Below are positions 1 to 8,699 of a stretch of DNA of 64,000 nt, in pieces. The translations under genes and the position numbers were made by a program. The first letter of the stretch is position 1, and each line of letters opens with the position of its first letter. The stretch comes from an uncultured Draconibacterium sp. (GTDB lineage Bacteria; Bacteroidota; Bacteroidia; Bacteroidales; Prolixibacteraceae): the NCBI RefSeq assembly GCF_963677575.1, contig NZ_OY782038.1, positions 5,229,001 through 5,293,000 on the forward strand, read 5' to 3'. The notes beneath the pieces are model-generated. The model made no database searches. It was not told the origin of the DNA and saw nothing but the letters and a program-made list of their open reading frames with translations.

Positions 1-391
1 TGCATTTGTTGTGCAACGCTTTTCCAATAGGGGAAGCCAGCGAAATACAAAAGCAGCTTTTGCCATCTATTTCGATTTTACCAAGGGCAGTTGCTATAAA
101 ATACAGATTTTTACCATCGGAAACCAGACTGCCAAATTCCACTCTGTCGTACTTCTTCTTTAAGTCGATGTTTTCCAGTTCGGTTTTTAGCATTTCGGCT
201 TTGTGTAGCTGAACACGGTTTTTCTCCACTTCTTGTTGCATTAATGTGCGGCCGGTTTCGTATTTGTCTCCTACACTGCTTTTGGTTTCGTTGTCGCGTG
301 ATTCTTTGGCAGAAGCAATAGCCATTTGTGCCGATTCGATTCGTTCATCGATCAGCTCCATAATCTTCGAATAAAGCTTTTCTTTGGTCAT
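1..391 (-). CDS. GreA/GreB C-terminal-like coiled-coil protein (partial)
   Basis: The reading frame begins with ATG at 389-391 and runs leftward off the window with no stop, so only about 130 N-terminal residues are visible. The first ~75 residues are charged and helical, with many Glu/Lys, as in the coiled-coil of Gre factors. They are followed by a segment reading VEFGSLV and later SPIGKAL, which matches the FKBP-like C-terminal domain of GreA/GreB. In Bacteroidota this family is often annotated, probably wrongly, as a 3-oxoacyl-ACP synthase. A role in binding the RNA polymerase secondary channel is an inference from the family; the acidic loop residues cannot be judged on a fragment. Confidence 0.6.
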   Translation of the reverse strand, partial: MTKEKLYSKIMELIDERIESAQMAIASAKESRDNETKSSVGDKYETGRTLMQQEVEKNRVQLHKAEMLKTELENIDLKKKYDRVEFGSLVSDGKNLYFIATALGKIEIDGKSCFCISLASPIGKALHNKC

Positions 392-449
392 TTCGTTAAA
401 AACAACCAAAGATATAAAGCTTAACTGTTATGTTATGCGTTGGATATAA

Positions 450-1580
450 CTATTTAGGAAGTTGAATAAAAAAAGTTGTTCCTGCTTCTTCCGAACTGGT
501 AAAGCCAACTTTGCCATTCAGGTATTTTTCACCCAAAAGTTTCATGCTGTAGGTTCCAAGTCCCCGGCCTTTGCCTTTTGTGGAATAGAAGCGTTTGAAT
601 AGCTGATTCTTTACTTTGTCGGGTACAAAGCTGTTATTATGCACAGATAGTTCTGTGAAGTTTTCACTTTCCTTACAGGCAAGCGTTATTGTATCGTGTG
701 GCACGTTCATTTCAATGGCATTCTTGATCATATTTCCAAGAATACGTCGTAATAATACAAGATCAGTATTAAATGTATAGTCGGTTGAATCCATGCTGAT
801 TTGAATGGGTTTTCCGTTATTCAATTCATGTTTTACATAGGTTCTCTGTAGGTCTGTAAGAAGAGTGCTACTGTTAACTTCTCGCAATTGCAATTGAAGT
901 TCTCCTCTTTCTGCTGCGCTCAATTCACGCTGTGCCTGTATTTCTTCAATAAGGTTTTGCGAAGCGTATTCAATTGTTTGAGCGATATCTTTTAATTGTT
1001 CAGGATCATCAACCTCTTTAAGAATGGCAGATAGTCCGGAAATGGCTCCTGCACTGTTTAATATATCATGAATAAAAACCCGTTCAAGAGATTTTCTTCT
1101 TTTGTCGGCGCTTATGTCGTTCACCGAAAATATCGTTAATTTTTCTCCATCGAGATCTAAAGGATTTGCTGTAACCTCAAGATCCAGTGCATCATTTTCG
1201 AGTGTGAGTATCTGACATTCTTTTGTTGAACGCTTTCCTTTTTGTGACTCCAGAATCGCATTTACTGCTCCACATGATTTGCAGGCGTCGGTAGTACCGC
1301 ATCCTGCAACCGAATTGAATGCATTGGCGCAATTAAAAGTTTCTCCCGGGCGTTTCCCAATTAGTGGGTCATGATTAAGCTGTTTACAAAAATCCTTGTA
1401 ACTGTTGTTGGCATAAACTACCTGGCGGTGTTTGTTTAAGATTATCACCATTTGTGAGATTGACTCCACAAAATTCACAAGTTGTTTATTCTCAAGGATT
1501 GTTTTGAATTGGCTTTCAAGCTGTCCGTTTGTATAACGCATTGCCGGAGCATAACTTGTTAAGGTTTGTTCTTCAAGCAT
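450..1580 (-). CDS. PAS-domain sensor histidine kinase with four-cysteine PAS
   Basis: Predicted soluble histidine kinase of 376 residues; no membrane segment is seen, so sensing is probably cytosolic. A PAS domain covers about residues 33-155 and contains cysteines C84, C94, C100 and C103 in the spacing C-x9-C-x5-C-x2-C, which could hold a metal or Fe-S centre or act as a thiol switch (inference). The phospho-acceptor is H171 in FIHDILN, the N-box is NMIKNAIE (283-290), and the ATP lid has GRGLG (338-342); the G1 box is degenerate (VHNNS). An in-frame ATG lies 63 bases upstream, at 1643. I prefer 1580 because AAAGGA sits about 8 bases before it. No response regulator is adjacent. Confidence 0.8.
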   Translation of the reverse strand: MLEEQTLTSYAPAMRYTNGQLESQFKTILENKQLVNFVESISQMVIILNKHRQVVYANNSYKDFCKQLNHDPLIGKRPGETFNCANAFNSVAGCGTTDACKSCGAVNAILESQKGKRSTKECQILTLENDALDLEVTANPLDLDGEKLTIFSVNDISADKRRKSLERVFIHDILNSAGAISGLSAILKEVDDPEQLKDIAQTIEYASQNLIEEIQAQRELSAAERGELQLQLREVNSSTLLTDLQRTYVKHELNNGKPIQISMDSTDYTFNTDLVLLRRILGNMIKNAIEMNVPHDTITLACKESENFTELSVHNNSFVPDKVKNQLFKRFYSTKGKGRGLGTYSMKLLGEKYLNGKVGFTSSEEAGTTFFIQLPK

Positions 1581-1845
1581 GTGTACGTCCTTTTGATAAA
1601 TGGTTTGTGAGCTAAATGTAATACTCCTTTGGCAGATAATCAAGAGTTTGGCGCTGAAATTTAGGTAATTAATGCTGATTTTATATTAAGTACTCACAAA
1701 AAACTTTATTATCTGATTTGATCTCTTTGCCTAAAAGTATGCCTGTGATTTGACGTAGAATAATTGACAGAATCGATTTTAATAGAATGAAACGAGCATA
1801 TAAAAAGCCTTTTTATACACAGGAGTATGATTATGCGAGTTCCAT

Positions 1846-2016
1846 GAGTTATACCAATTTGATTATAAAATGCCGTATTGGATACGTCATTATTTTTCTT
1901 TTTATCAAGGCGAAAAATTTTAGCATAGCCTTAGCTACGGTACAATTTTTCAACGAAGAGAAAATGAAAAAGAATTAGTTTATATGCGACATTTTATGGT
2001 CAATTTGGTATTACCA
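1846..2016. repeat. MITE-like imperfect palindrome (~170 bp)
   Basis: The outer arms 1848-1878 and 1984-2014 are imperfect reverse complements, matching at about 25 of 31 positions; the left arm contains ATACCAATTTGATTATAAAA and the right arm carries the complementary TTATGGTCAATTTGGTAT. The inner arms (about 1889-1925 and 1937-1975) also pair, so the whole element folds into one long hairpin centred near 1931. It lies between the histidine kinase and pntB, with no credible gene. The structure is directly visible; the idea that it is a mobile, multicopy element is inference. A short frame running through it (1787-1978) is probably not a gene. Confidence 0.65.
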
Positions 2017-2048
2017 TAAAAAGTAAACAATTATAAACGAATAAAACA

Positions 2049-2082
2049 AAAATGCCACCCCTTAAAATAAGAGATGGCATTT
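2049..2082 (-). terminator. Terminator after pntB
   Basis: ATGCCA (2052-2057) pairs with TGGCAT (2075-2080), extended by GGG/CTC partial pairing inside. On the minus strand the hairpin is followed by a T-rich run toward lower coordinates. It lies about 22 bases past the pntB stop and probably ends the pnt operon transcript. Confidence 0.65.
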
Positions 2083-2103
2083 AAAATCCTCGTAGTGTAA
2101 TTT

Positions 2104-3525
2104 TTACATGCTCTTAATCTCGTTTACCAGGCTGGTAATCGATTTCTTGGCATCGCCAAACAACATGCGGGTTTTGTCGTTAAAGAACAGGAAGTTTTCG
2201 ATCCCTGCATAACCTTTACCCATACCACGTTTCATGATTATAATGTTTTTGGCCAGGTGCGCATCGATGATCGGCATTCCATAGATCGGGCTTCCCGGAT
2301 CGTCGTATGCTGCCGGGTTAACTACGTCGTTGGCTCCAACTACAATGGCCACATCAACATTTGGCATATCCGGGTTAATGTCGTCCATTTCTACCAGCTG
2401 TTCGTAAGGCACATCGGCCTCTGCCAACAGAACATTCATGTGGCCCGGCATACGACCTGCCACCGGGTGAATCGCGTATTTTACTTCAACGCCTTTACTC
2501 TCCAGTAACGAATCCAGTTCATGAGCAATGTGTTGCGCCTGTGCTACTGCTAGGCCATACCCAGGGATGATTACTACTTTTTGTGAGTAGCTCAACAAAA
2601 CAGCTGCGTCACTCAATGTAATTTCCTTAATACTTCCCTGAACATCAGCATGGCTTGCACCACCGCCACCAAATGCACCAATTATCACGTTGATCAGAGA
2701 TCGGTTCATTGCTTTACACATTTGCAGCGTAAGAATGGTTCCAGCGGCTCCTACGAGTATACCGCCAAGAATCATGGCCTCGTTCTGATAGATAAAACCT
2801 GCCATGGCAGCTGCGATACCTGTCAGCGAGTTCAGTAAAGAAATTACCACCGGCATATCGGCACCACCAATTGGCATAACAAAACTTACTCCGTATATAA
2901 TGCTTAATACCAGCAGTCCATAAACAAGGTATGAAACCGTTGTCTGATCAAATCCACCGAACAGAACCAGCAGAATGATGGCAACGATCAACAGCATAAA
3001 GAACAGGTTAAGGTAGGTCATAAATTTGGCAAAAATATCACCTACTTTACCATCCAGTTTTCCATAGGCAACCATACTGCCACTAAAGGCAATACTACCT
3101 ACAACCAAACCAAGCAAGGTTACCAAAAGTGCCTGGCTCGGATCTTTTGTGAATTCAATTAAAGCCACAGCTGCTGATGCCGCACCTCCGGTAGCATTAA
3201 AGAAAGATACCATTTGAGGCATGGCCGTCATTTTAACTTTTCGCGCCATTACGGTTCCAACAATTGCACCTGCCGCAATAATAAGGATTACTGCACCTGC
3301 ATTGGCCAGAGAAATTCCTTCACCGGCAGCATCTTTATTTAAGAGCAAGGTGGTGATCATTGGAAGGATCATACCTGAAGCAGCCCAGAAATTTCCTTTT
3401 CGGGCGGTGGCAGGATTACTTTCCAGTTTCAGCCCGATGACGAACATAATGGCTGAAAGAAGATAACTGTATTCCAGAACAACTTGTCCCGGCATTAATG
3501 TATTTAGTAATATCATAGCGTTCAT
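2104..3525 (-). CDS. pntB: NAD(P) transhydrogenase subunit beta
   Basis: PntB couples hydride transfer from NADH to NADP+ with proton entry, supplying NADPH. The protein has 473 residues, the usual length. The first ~270 residues hold about eight or nine membrane helices and a glycine-rich motif GIAAAMAGFI. The C-terminal NADP-binding domain III begins near residue 310 and contains the GYGLAVAQAQ dinucleotide motif, GRMPGHMNVLLAEA and the conserved ending region with KRGMGKGYAGIEN. It is the last gene of pntAA-pntAB-pntB; the start ATG follows the pntAB stop by two bases, so translation is probably coupled. Confidence 0.97.
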   Translation of the reverse strand: MNAMILLNTLMPGQVVLEYSYLLSAIMFVIGLKLESNPATARKGNFWAASGMILPMITTLLLNKDAAGEGISLANAGAVILIIAAGAIVGTVMARKVKMTAMPQMVSFFNATGGAASAAVALIEFTKDPSQALLVTLLGLVVGSIAFSGSMVAYGKLDGKVGDIFAKFMTYLNLFFMLLIVAIILLVLFGGFDQTTVSYLVYGLLVLSIIYGVSFVMPIGGADMPVVISLLNSLTGIAAAMAGFIYQNEAMILGGILVGAAGTILTLQMCKAMNRSLINVIIGAFGGGGASHADVQGSIKEITLSDAAVLLSYSQKVVIIPGYGLAVAQAQHIAHELDSLLESKGVEVKYAIHPVAGRMPGHMNVLLAEADVPYEQLVEMDDINPDMPNVDVAIVVGANDVVNPAAYDDPGSPIYGMPIIDAHLAKNIIIMKRGMGKGYAGIENFLFFNDKTRMLFGDAKKSITSLVNEIKSM

Positions 3526-3527
3526 CG

Positions 3528-3833
3528 TTATTTTTTCTTCTTTTTAAACATTTCGAGCATGCGGTCTGTAACAACAAATCCTCCGGCTACGTTAAGCGTA
3601 GCCATAAACAGGGCAATTGCACCCAGTATCCACTCGAAAGTAGATGACGCGTGACCAACAAGGATAATTCCTCCGATAATAATTACACCGCTTATTGCGT
3701 TGGCTCCCGACATTAGAGGAGTGTGCAATACCGATGGAACGTTGGAAATTACCTCGAATCCAAGAAATATCGATAACACTATAATGAATATCGAATCTTT
3801 ATTTTCGGTTAAAAAAGTTAATATACTTTCCAT
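3528..3833 (-). CDS. pntAB: NAD(P) transhydrogenase subunit alpha, membrane part
   Basis: This 101-residue protein corresponds to the membrane C-terminal part of E. coli PntA, encoded as a separate gene, as in Rhodospirillum rubrum and many Bacteroidota. Three to four hydrophobic segments are visible, with the typical stretch SNVPSVLHTPLMSGANAISG in the first half. It forms the proton channel with PntB. It sits between pntAA (11-base gap) and pntB (2-base gap) on the same strand, confirming a three-gene operon. Confidence 0.95.
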   Translation of the reverse strand: MESILTFLTENKDSIFIIVLSIFLGFEVISNVPSVLHTPLMSGANAISGVIIIGGIILVGHASSTFEWILGAIALFMATLNVAGGFVVTDRMLEMFKKKKK

Positions 3834-3844
3834 AATTGATTCAT

Positions 3845-4975
3845 TTATTTGGTTTCGATAACTGATTTAACGCGTTCGTTGTAAATCTCTTTTGCATGCG
3901 TTATGCAAGTTCCTTTTACAATATCGTCTTCGAAATTCAGGTTGAGTTCTCCTTCTTCTCCAATCATTAATTTCATGAAGTTCAGTACATTTTTCCCGAA
4001 CATGCGACTTGCATCAACCGGTTTTTGTGCCGGATAATTTGATTGTCCAATAATAGAAACTCCTTTGTAATCAACAATCTCGTCGTTTTTGGTGAGTTCG
4101 CAGTTTCCACCTGTTGATGCTGCCAGGTCGATAATCACCGAGCCGGGTTTCATGGCATCAACAGCTTCTTTCGGAATAAGTAGCGGTGCTTTGCGTCCCG
4201 GAATTTGTGCAGTACAGATCACCACATTCGATTTGGCAGCTACTTCATTTATTTTATCCTGCTGTTTCTTTTTATATTCTTCGGTTTGTTCAACTGCATA
4301 TCCACCGGCAGCTTTGTCTTCCGTTGCTCCTTCAACTTCAACAAACTTACCTCCAAGGCTCATTACCTCTTCTTTTACCGCCGAGCGTACATCAAAAACC
4401 TGTACCTGTGCACCCAGTTTACGCGAGGTTGCAATGGCCTGTAAACCTGCAACACCGGCACCCAAAATAAGCACATTAGCCGGACGAATAGTTCCTGCGG
4501 CTGTCATAAACATAGGGAAGAAAGTAGGCAGTTTTGCTGCAGCTTCCAACACCGCCATGTAGCCCGAAACTGTTGCCATCGACGATAAAATGTCCATGGC
4601 TTGCGCACGTGTGGTACGCGGAATCAAATCGAGACTAAATGTTGTGATACCTTTGTCGAGGAAAGTTTTTACCAGCGTAGTATCCCAAAGCGGGTTGAAA
4701 GCGCTAATCCAAACCTGAGAATCTTTAATTTTTCCGGTGTCTCCTTCAGCGGGAGGCTGAATTTGCAGCAGAACTTCGGCTTTGGCAAACACATCGTCGC
4801 GCGAAACTGTTTTTGCTCCAACAGCCTCGTAGTCGGCGTCGGATGCAAATGCTTTTTCACCAGCTCCCTGTTCAACCAATACCTCAACTTTCAGGTCGGT
4901 AAAAGTTTGAACGGTTTCCGGAAGTAAAGCGACACGTGTTTCTTTACCGTGTTCCTTTAATAATCCAAGAATCAT
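3845..4975 (-). CDS. pntAA: NAD(P) transhydrogenase subunit alpha, soluble part
   Basis: A 376-residue soluble NAD(H)-binding subunit (domain I) of the proton-translocating transhydrogenase. The AlaDh/PNT N-terminal domain spans about residues 4-135 and the NAD-binding domain about 145-310, with the Rossmann motif LILGAGVAGLQA. The typical loop with SAVKEEV and the later IIDLAASTGGNCE are present. The protein lacks membrane helices, which are supplied by the next gene. This is the first gene of the operon; a TAGATTTA-like -7 element lies in the short upstream gap on the minus strand but is weak. Confidence 0.96.
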   Translation of the reverse strand: MILGLLKEHGKETRVALLPETVQTFTDLKVEVLVEQGAGEKAFASDADYEAVGAKTVSRDDVFAKAEVLLQIQPPAEGDTGKIKDSQVWISAFNPLWDTTLVKTFLDKGITTFSLDLIPRTTRAQAMDILSSMATVSGYMAVLEAAAKLPTFFPMFMTAAGTIRPANVLILGAGVAGLQAIATSRKLGAQVQVFDVRSAVKEEVMSLGGKFVEVEGATEDKAAGGYAVEQTEEYKKKQQDKINEVAAKSNVVICTAQIPGRKAPLLIPKEAVDAMKPGSVIIDLAASTGGNCELTKNDEIVDYKGVSIIGQSNYPAQKPVDASRMFGKNVLNFMKLMIGEEGELNLNFEDDIVKGTCITHAKEIYNERVKSVIETK

Positions 4976-5214
4976 AAATTTTTATTTAGATAGTTATTTT
5001 GTAAATCTATAAAATAAAATTGACCGTGTGCGTGCACGAAATTGCTTATTATTATGATCTATAACAGCTTTCCGTGTAACACAGTTCACATAACTTCCTA
5101 ATTTATAAAACTATTTAGTTAACCGGTAAGAAAACAAAATGCCGGACAGTCTTGTATTACCGCGTTTCAGCAAAATCGGCTGAAGAATATACGAAGGGGA
5201 AAGTGAAAATCCCC

Positions 5215-5859
5215 TTACGAGTTGATTCCAAACAAGTCGAACGGTGGTTTTATAAACTGCTCGTTAAACAAAAAGTAGGTGAGTACGATAAAAGCTGCAA
5301 ATCCTAATACGATTAGTAAATGCGACCAGTTTGTTTTCTGAATATCGTGACGTGATTTTATATCGCAAACTTCGCCCGGACAATACTGAACTTTCTCTTT
5401 AAATAACAAAGGATAAACTTTGCACCCGATACAAATGCCAAACACCGCTTCGAAGAACAAGAACACCAGGCAGATCAGACAAATAAGTCCGGTTATAGGG
5501 CTGTATGAATTTACGATAACCGCCAAAACCAGCATGGTTAAAGCCAGGCCAATTCCAACTTTCCAGGCAAATTTCTTCTGGCGTGCCCCAACATATTCTG
5601 GTGTTTGATTACGTACGATCCAACGTCCAAGAATCAGTGTTGGTGAATATTTTGGACTGATCAGTACACGAATCAGCATATCGGTCAGAAATACGATTAT
5701 GGCATATTTTAAGGGTGTGAAATTGCCTTGCGTGGCCTGTTGGATGGATAGGAACATCAACATAAAAAGCATTCCGGCTGCCGCACGAATTTCTCTTTCA
5801 TTTAATACAGGAATGGTATATCCCTGAACGTTTTCTCCGAATTGAACGATTTTACTCAT
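5215..5859 (-). CDS. DUF4395 family membrane protein
   Basis: A 214-residue integral membrane protein. Four to five hydrophobic helices are visible: two near residues 25-70, two in the middle (~105-150), and one near the C-terminus (~182-203). The DUF4395 signature includes GICIGCK with two closely spaced cysteines, and a second pair lies in YCPGEVC, so the protein carries four cysteines near the membrane face, which could bind a metal or form disulfides (inference). The function of DUF4395 proteins is unknown. The gene stands alone, with 240 bases before pntAA and about 300 bases of non-coding sequence on the other side. Confidence 0.85.
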   Translation of the reverse strand: MSKIVQFGENVQGYTIPVLNEREIRAAAGMLFMLMFLSIQQATQGNFTPLKYAIIVFLTDMLIRVLISPKYSPTLILGRWIVRNQTPEYVGARQKKFAWKVGIGLALTMLVLAVIVNSYSPITGLICLICLVFLFFEAVFGICIGCKVYPLLFKEKVQYCPGEVCDIKSRHDIQKTNWSHLLIVLGFAAFIVLTYFLFNEQFIKPPFDLFGINS

Positions 5860-6156
5860 TTTGTTTAAATTAAATGGTTAATGGTTGTCTTTAATTTTTT
5901 TGCATAGTTGAAATACCGCCAATATAACAATACGACTGCTAATAGGTTTAAACAACAGGGTATGTTAACATCGCGTTCACTTTGTTGAGAAGTTTCCTTT
6001 TGCTTATCGGTTAGCATTTTTGATGAAAGCCAATTTACACAGCAAAAATCAGGGCCAATTTGTATTAAGGAGAAGTAATCATAAACATCTTCATTTTAAG
6101 CCGATAAAAAATAGTTTTAATATTGTCTTGATCCGGAATAAGAATAATTTTGTAAA
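5860..6156. promoter_or_regulatory. Divergent intergenic region with promoter for the kinase gene
   Basis: This gap of about 300 bases separates two divergent genes. On the plus strand ATTG (6122-6125), 19 bases, then TAATTTTG (6145-6152) fits the Bacteroidota promoter consensus. The predicted start of transcription falls at or within a few bases of the kinase ATG (6157), so the message could be leaderless. Nothing else was recognised here. Confidence 0.45.
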
Positions 6157-7119
6157 ATGATTGTTCAGGTTGCCTTAATAATAGCAGTTGTTTTACAGTT
6201 TATTGCTTTTGGTATTACAATTAGTTTAATAACCAAAACACGTTTCAATATTGCCTGGATTAGTATTTCGGTTGGATTCTTTTTGATGGCACTGCGGCGG
6301 GTGATGGAATTAATTGTTACATTTTCTTCCCCCTCGGAACAGAATACTTCGCATCTCAGTAGTTGGATTGCTGTTGTAATTTCGATAGCAATGTTATTGG
6401 CTGCAGTGTATATTCGTAAGCTATTTTTACTTCTTGATCATTTACAGAAATTACGCGAAAAAAACGAAACTCGTTTACTCTCGGCAGTTATTTCGACCGA
6501 AGAGAAAGAACGAAAACATTTTGCCAAGGAACTGCACGACGGATTAGGGCCTGTTCTTTCTGCAGCAAAAATGGCTCTGTCGGCCATGAATAAAAATGAG
6601 CTTGGTAAATTAAATAGTCAGATTGTTACAAAAACAGAACACTCGATTAAAAATGCTATCGTTACCACGCGTGAAATTTCGAATCATTTGAATCCGCAGG
6701 TGCTTGAAAGGTATGGTATTGAAAAGGCAATAAATACTTTTCTAAAAAATATTATTTCTGCAGAATCTCCTGAATTTGTTTTGAAATCAAACATGGGAGA
6801 GCTTCGTTTTAATCATCATTTTGAAGTGATTATATATCGGATTGCCTGCGAGTTAATTAATAATACATTAAAATATGCTAATGCTAAAAATGCTGTGCTA
6901 ACCATTGCTGCGGCGTCTGATGTTGTTCATTTTCAGTATGAAGATGATGGTGTTGGATTCGATCCTGAAAATACCGAATGGAAGGGCATGGGTTTAACAA
7001 ATATCAGGTCAAGAGTAAAATCGTTGGATGGCATAATTGAAATTAATAGTCAATCTAATCGTGGAGTAAGCGTTGACATTAAATTTCCGCAGCAAAAAGC
7101 GCAAATCCTTTCAACTTAA
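6157..7119 (+). CDS. NarL-type sensor histidine kinase (HisKA_3)
   Basis: A 320-residue membrane kinase. The first ~95 residues contain three hydrophobic stretches (about 2-24, 28-50 and 63-86) with no extracytoplasmic domain, resembling intramembrane-sensing kinases. The dimerisation/phospho-acceptor region reads EEKERKHFAKELHDGLGPVL, where the His of ELHDG is the phosphorylation site of the HisKA_3 class. The ATPase domain has the N-box ELINNTLKYA and the D/G boxes DDGVGFDP and GMGLTNIRSR. The cognate regulator starts 10 bases after the stop. The kinase also lies directly upstream of the ATPase/GTPase/Fe-S gene set, which it may control (inference). Confidence 0.92.
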   Translation: MIVQVALIIAVVLQFIAFGITISLITKTRFNIAWISISVGFFLMALRRVMELIVTFSSPSEQNTSHLSSWIAVVISIAMLLAAVYIRKLFLLLDHLQKLREKNETRLLSAVISTEEKERKHFAKELHDGLGPVLSAAKMALSAMNKNELGKLNSQIVTKTEHSIKNAIVTTREISNHLNPQVLERYGIEKAINTFLKNIISAESPEFVLKSNMGELRFNHHFEVIIYRIACELINNTLKYANAKNAVLTIAAASDVVHFQYEDDGVGFDPENTEWKGMGLTNIRSRVKSLDGIIEINSQSNRGVSVDIKFPQQKAQILST

Positions 7120-7129
7120 CTATAGAACA

Positions 7130-7774
7130 ATGAGCAAAGGCCTAAAAATATTTATTGTGGATGATCATTCCCTTTTTAGAGAAGGATTACGGTTTTTACT
7201 TTCGAATTGGAGTAGGGTAGAAGAAATTCATGAAGCCCAAAACGGACGCGAATTTTTGAAAGTAGTTGGAAATGTTTGTCCTGATATTGTATTAATGGAT
7301 ATTGAGATGCCCGAGCTAAATGGAATTGATGCCACTCTGGAATTACAAAAACTGTTGCCGGAAGTAAAAGTTATTGCACTTTCGATGTATGCCAACGATG
7401 ATTTTTATACCGATATGATTCATGCCGGAGCCAGGGGATTTTTATTAAAAGACTCGAAATTTGAGAATGTTCAGCAGGCTATTAACGAAGTTTACGAAGG
7501 CCGTAATTATTTTTCTCCGGAAATTTTAACAGCTCTGCTAAATAGTATTACCGAGAAAAATTCGGTGAGTCAGCAGAAAGAGATTTCGAAACGAGAAAGC
7601 GAGGTCTTATATAATATTTGCAAAGGCTTATCTAATCAGGAAATTAGTGATTTGTTGAACATTAGTAAGCGAACAGTTGACAAACACCGCGAAAATATAT
7701 TATTAAAAACACGATCGAAAAACACTGCTGAACTAGTGATTTTTGCTGTAAGAAATGGTTATTTTAAAGTATAG
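7130..7774 (+). CDS. NarL/LuxR-family response regulator
   Basis: A 214-residue response regulator. The receiver domain (about 5-120) has the acidic pair in IVDDHS, the phospho-acceptor Asp in LMDIEMPE, the Thr/Ser position in ALSMYA and the Lys in LLKDS. The C-terminal LuxR helix-turn-helix includes SKRESEVL, GLSNQEISDLLNISKRTVDK and the usual AELVIFAV ending. The frame is open upstream to 7073, but that would overlap the kinase; ATG at 7130 starts the canonical receiver fold and sits 10 bases behind the kinase stop. The pair forms a two-component system; its target is unknown, with the operon from 7882 the nearest candidate. Confidence 0.95.
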   Translation: MSKGLKIFIVDDHSLFREGLRFLLSNWSRVEEIHEAQNGREFLKVVGNVCPDIVLMDIEMPELNGIDATLELQKLLPEVKVIALSMYANDDFYTDMIHAGARGFLLKDSKFENVQQAINEVYEGRNYFSPEILTALLNSITEKNSVSQQKEISKRESEVLYNICKGLSNQEISDLLNISKRTVDKHRENILLKTRSKNTAELVIFAVRNGYFKV

Positions 7775-7881
7775 AAATTCTCTCACTACGTATAAAAGCG
7801 TATAATAAAAATACGATTATTAACTGTTTTTTTTACGGTATCTGTTTCCGACTTTTGTTGGTGTAAAATTCAAACAGATAT

Positions 7882-8688
7882 ATGGAAATCATTGAAAGTA
7901 TAACTATTAAAGGAGGCATCGATAAAAAAGGAATGCCTGAATCGTTGCATGAAATTACCGTAAGACGCGGCGAAATAATTGGGATTGTTGGACCAACCGG
8001 AAGCGGAAAAAGCCAACTTATTTCAGATATCGAGCAAATTGCGCAGGAAGATACAAGTACCCAACGAAAAATACTGATTAATGAAAAGGTGCCGAATGAA
8101 GCTGAAAGAAATGATCCGCGGAAGAAAATGGTGGCACAGCTTTCCCAGAATATGAATTTTTTTGCCGATATGGCTGTTTTCGATTTCCTAAATCTTCATG
8201 CCAGGTGCCGCAACAAAACAGGAGTTGATATTGACGAAATTATTTCTCTGGCCAACCAGTTAACAGGAGAGCCAATTCACAAAACAGATAACCTTACTAT
8301 TTTAAGTGGCGGACAAACCCGTGCATTAATGGTTGCCGATGTGGCTGTAATTAGTGCTTCGCCAATTGTGCTAATCGACGAGATCGAAAATGCAGGGATT
8401 AAAAAACACAGAGCGTTGGAATTATTATCAGGGCAGGGCAAAATTATTTTGGTGGTTACACATGATCCGGTGTTGGCACTTAGTTCCGATAAACGAATTA
8501 TAATGCAGGCTGGAGGAATGCGGGATTTAATTGTAAGTTCCGGTCAGGAAAAACTTGTAGCTCAACAATTGAACAGGGTAGATCACGAAATTTTAGCCCT
8601 GCGTGAAAAAGTTCGCCAGGGAAAAATGATTGAATACATTGAAACAGAGCTTTTAGGCAGCTGTCTTAATTCGGCCTGTTACATGTAG
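7882..8688 (+). CDS. Soluble ABC-type ATPase of an ATPase/GTPase/Fe-S module
   Basis: A 268-residue ATP-binding cassette protein. Walker A is GPTGSGKS (37-44), the Q-loop glutamine is Q89, the signature is LSGGQ (141-145), Walker B is IVLIDE (162-167) and the H-loop His is H194. No permease gene is adjacent, and the next two genes encode a GTPase and a 4Fe-4S protein, so this is unlikely to be a transporter subunit. The C-terminus ends in GSCLNSACYM, giving two cysteines (C261, C266) that could contact a metal centre. By analogy with ABC-type ATPases that activate metalloenzymes (such as the A2/AtwA component for methyl-coenzyme M reductase), an energy-coupling role in cofactor insertion or reductive activation is inferred. 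I do not recognise the specific family. Confidence 0.75.
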   Translation: MEIIESITIKGGIDKKGMPESLHEITVRRGEIIGIVGPTGSGKSQLISDIEQIAQEDTSTQRKILINEKVPNEAERNDPRKKMVAQLSQNMNFFADMAVFDFLNLHARCRNKTGVDIDEIISLANQLTGEPIHKTDNLTILSGGQTRALMVADVAVISASPIVLIDEIENAGIKKHRALELLSGQGKIILVVTHDPVLALSSDKRIIMQAGGMRDLIVSSGQEKLVAQQLNRVDHEILALREKVRQGKMIEYIETELLGSCLNSACYM

Positions 8689-8699
8689 AAACCAAAGAA

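Noticed and set aside
1787..1978. A 63-residue frame between the histidine kinase and pntB
   Set aside because: It lies mostly inside the palindromic repeat, and its apparent protein follows from the hairpin sequence.
4089..4562. A 157-residue plus-strand frame within pntAA
   Set aside because: It is antisense to a clearly coding, well-conserved gene; low-complexity Ser/Thr content is typical of a shadow frame.
7882..8688. The ATPase as the ATP-binding subunit of an ordinary ABC transporter
   Set aside because: No permease or binding protein is adjacent, and the next genes encode a GTPase and an Fe-S protein. A permease elsewhere cannot be excluded.
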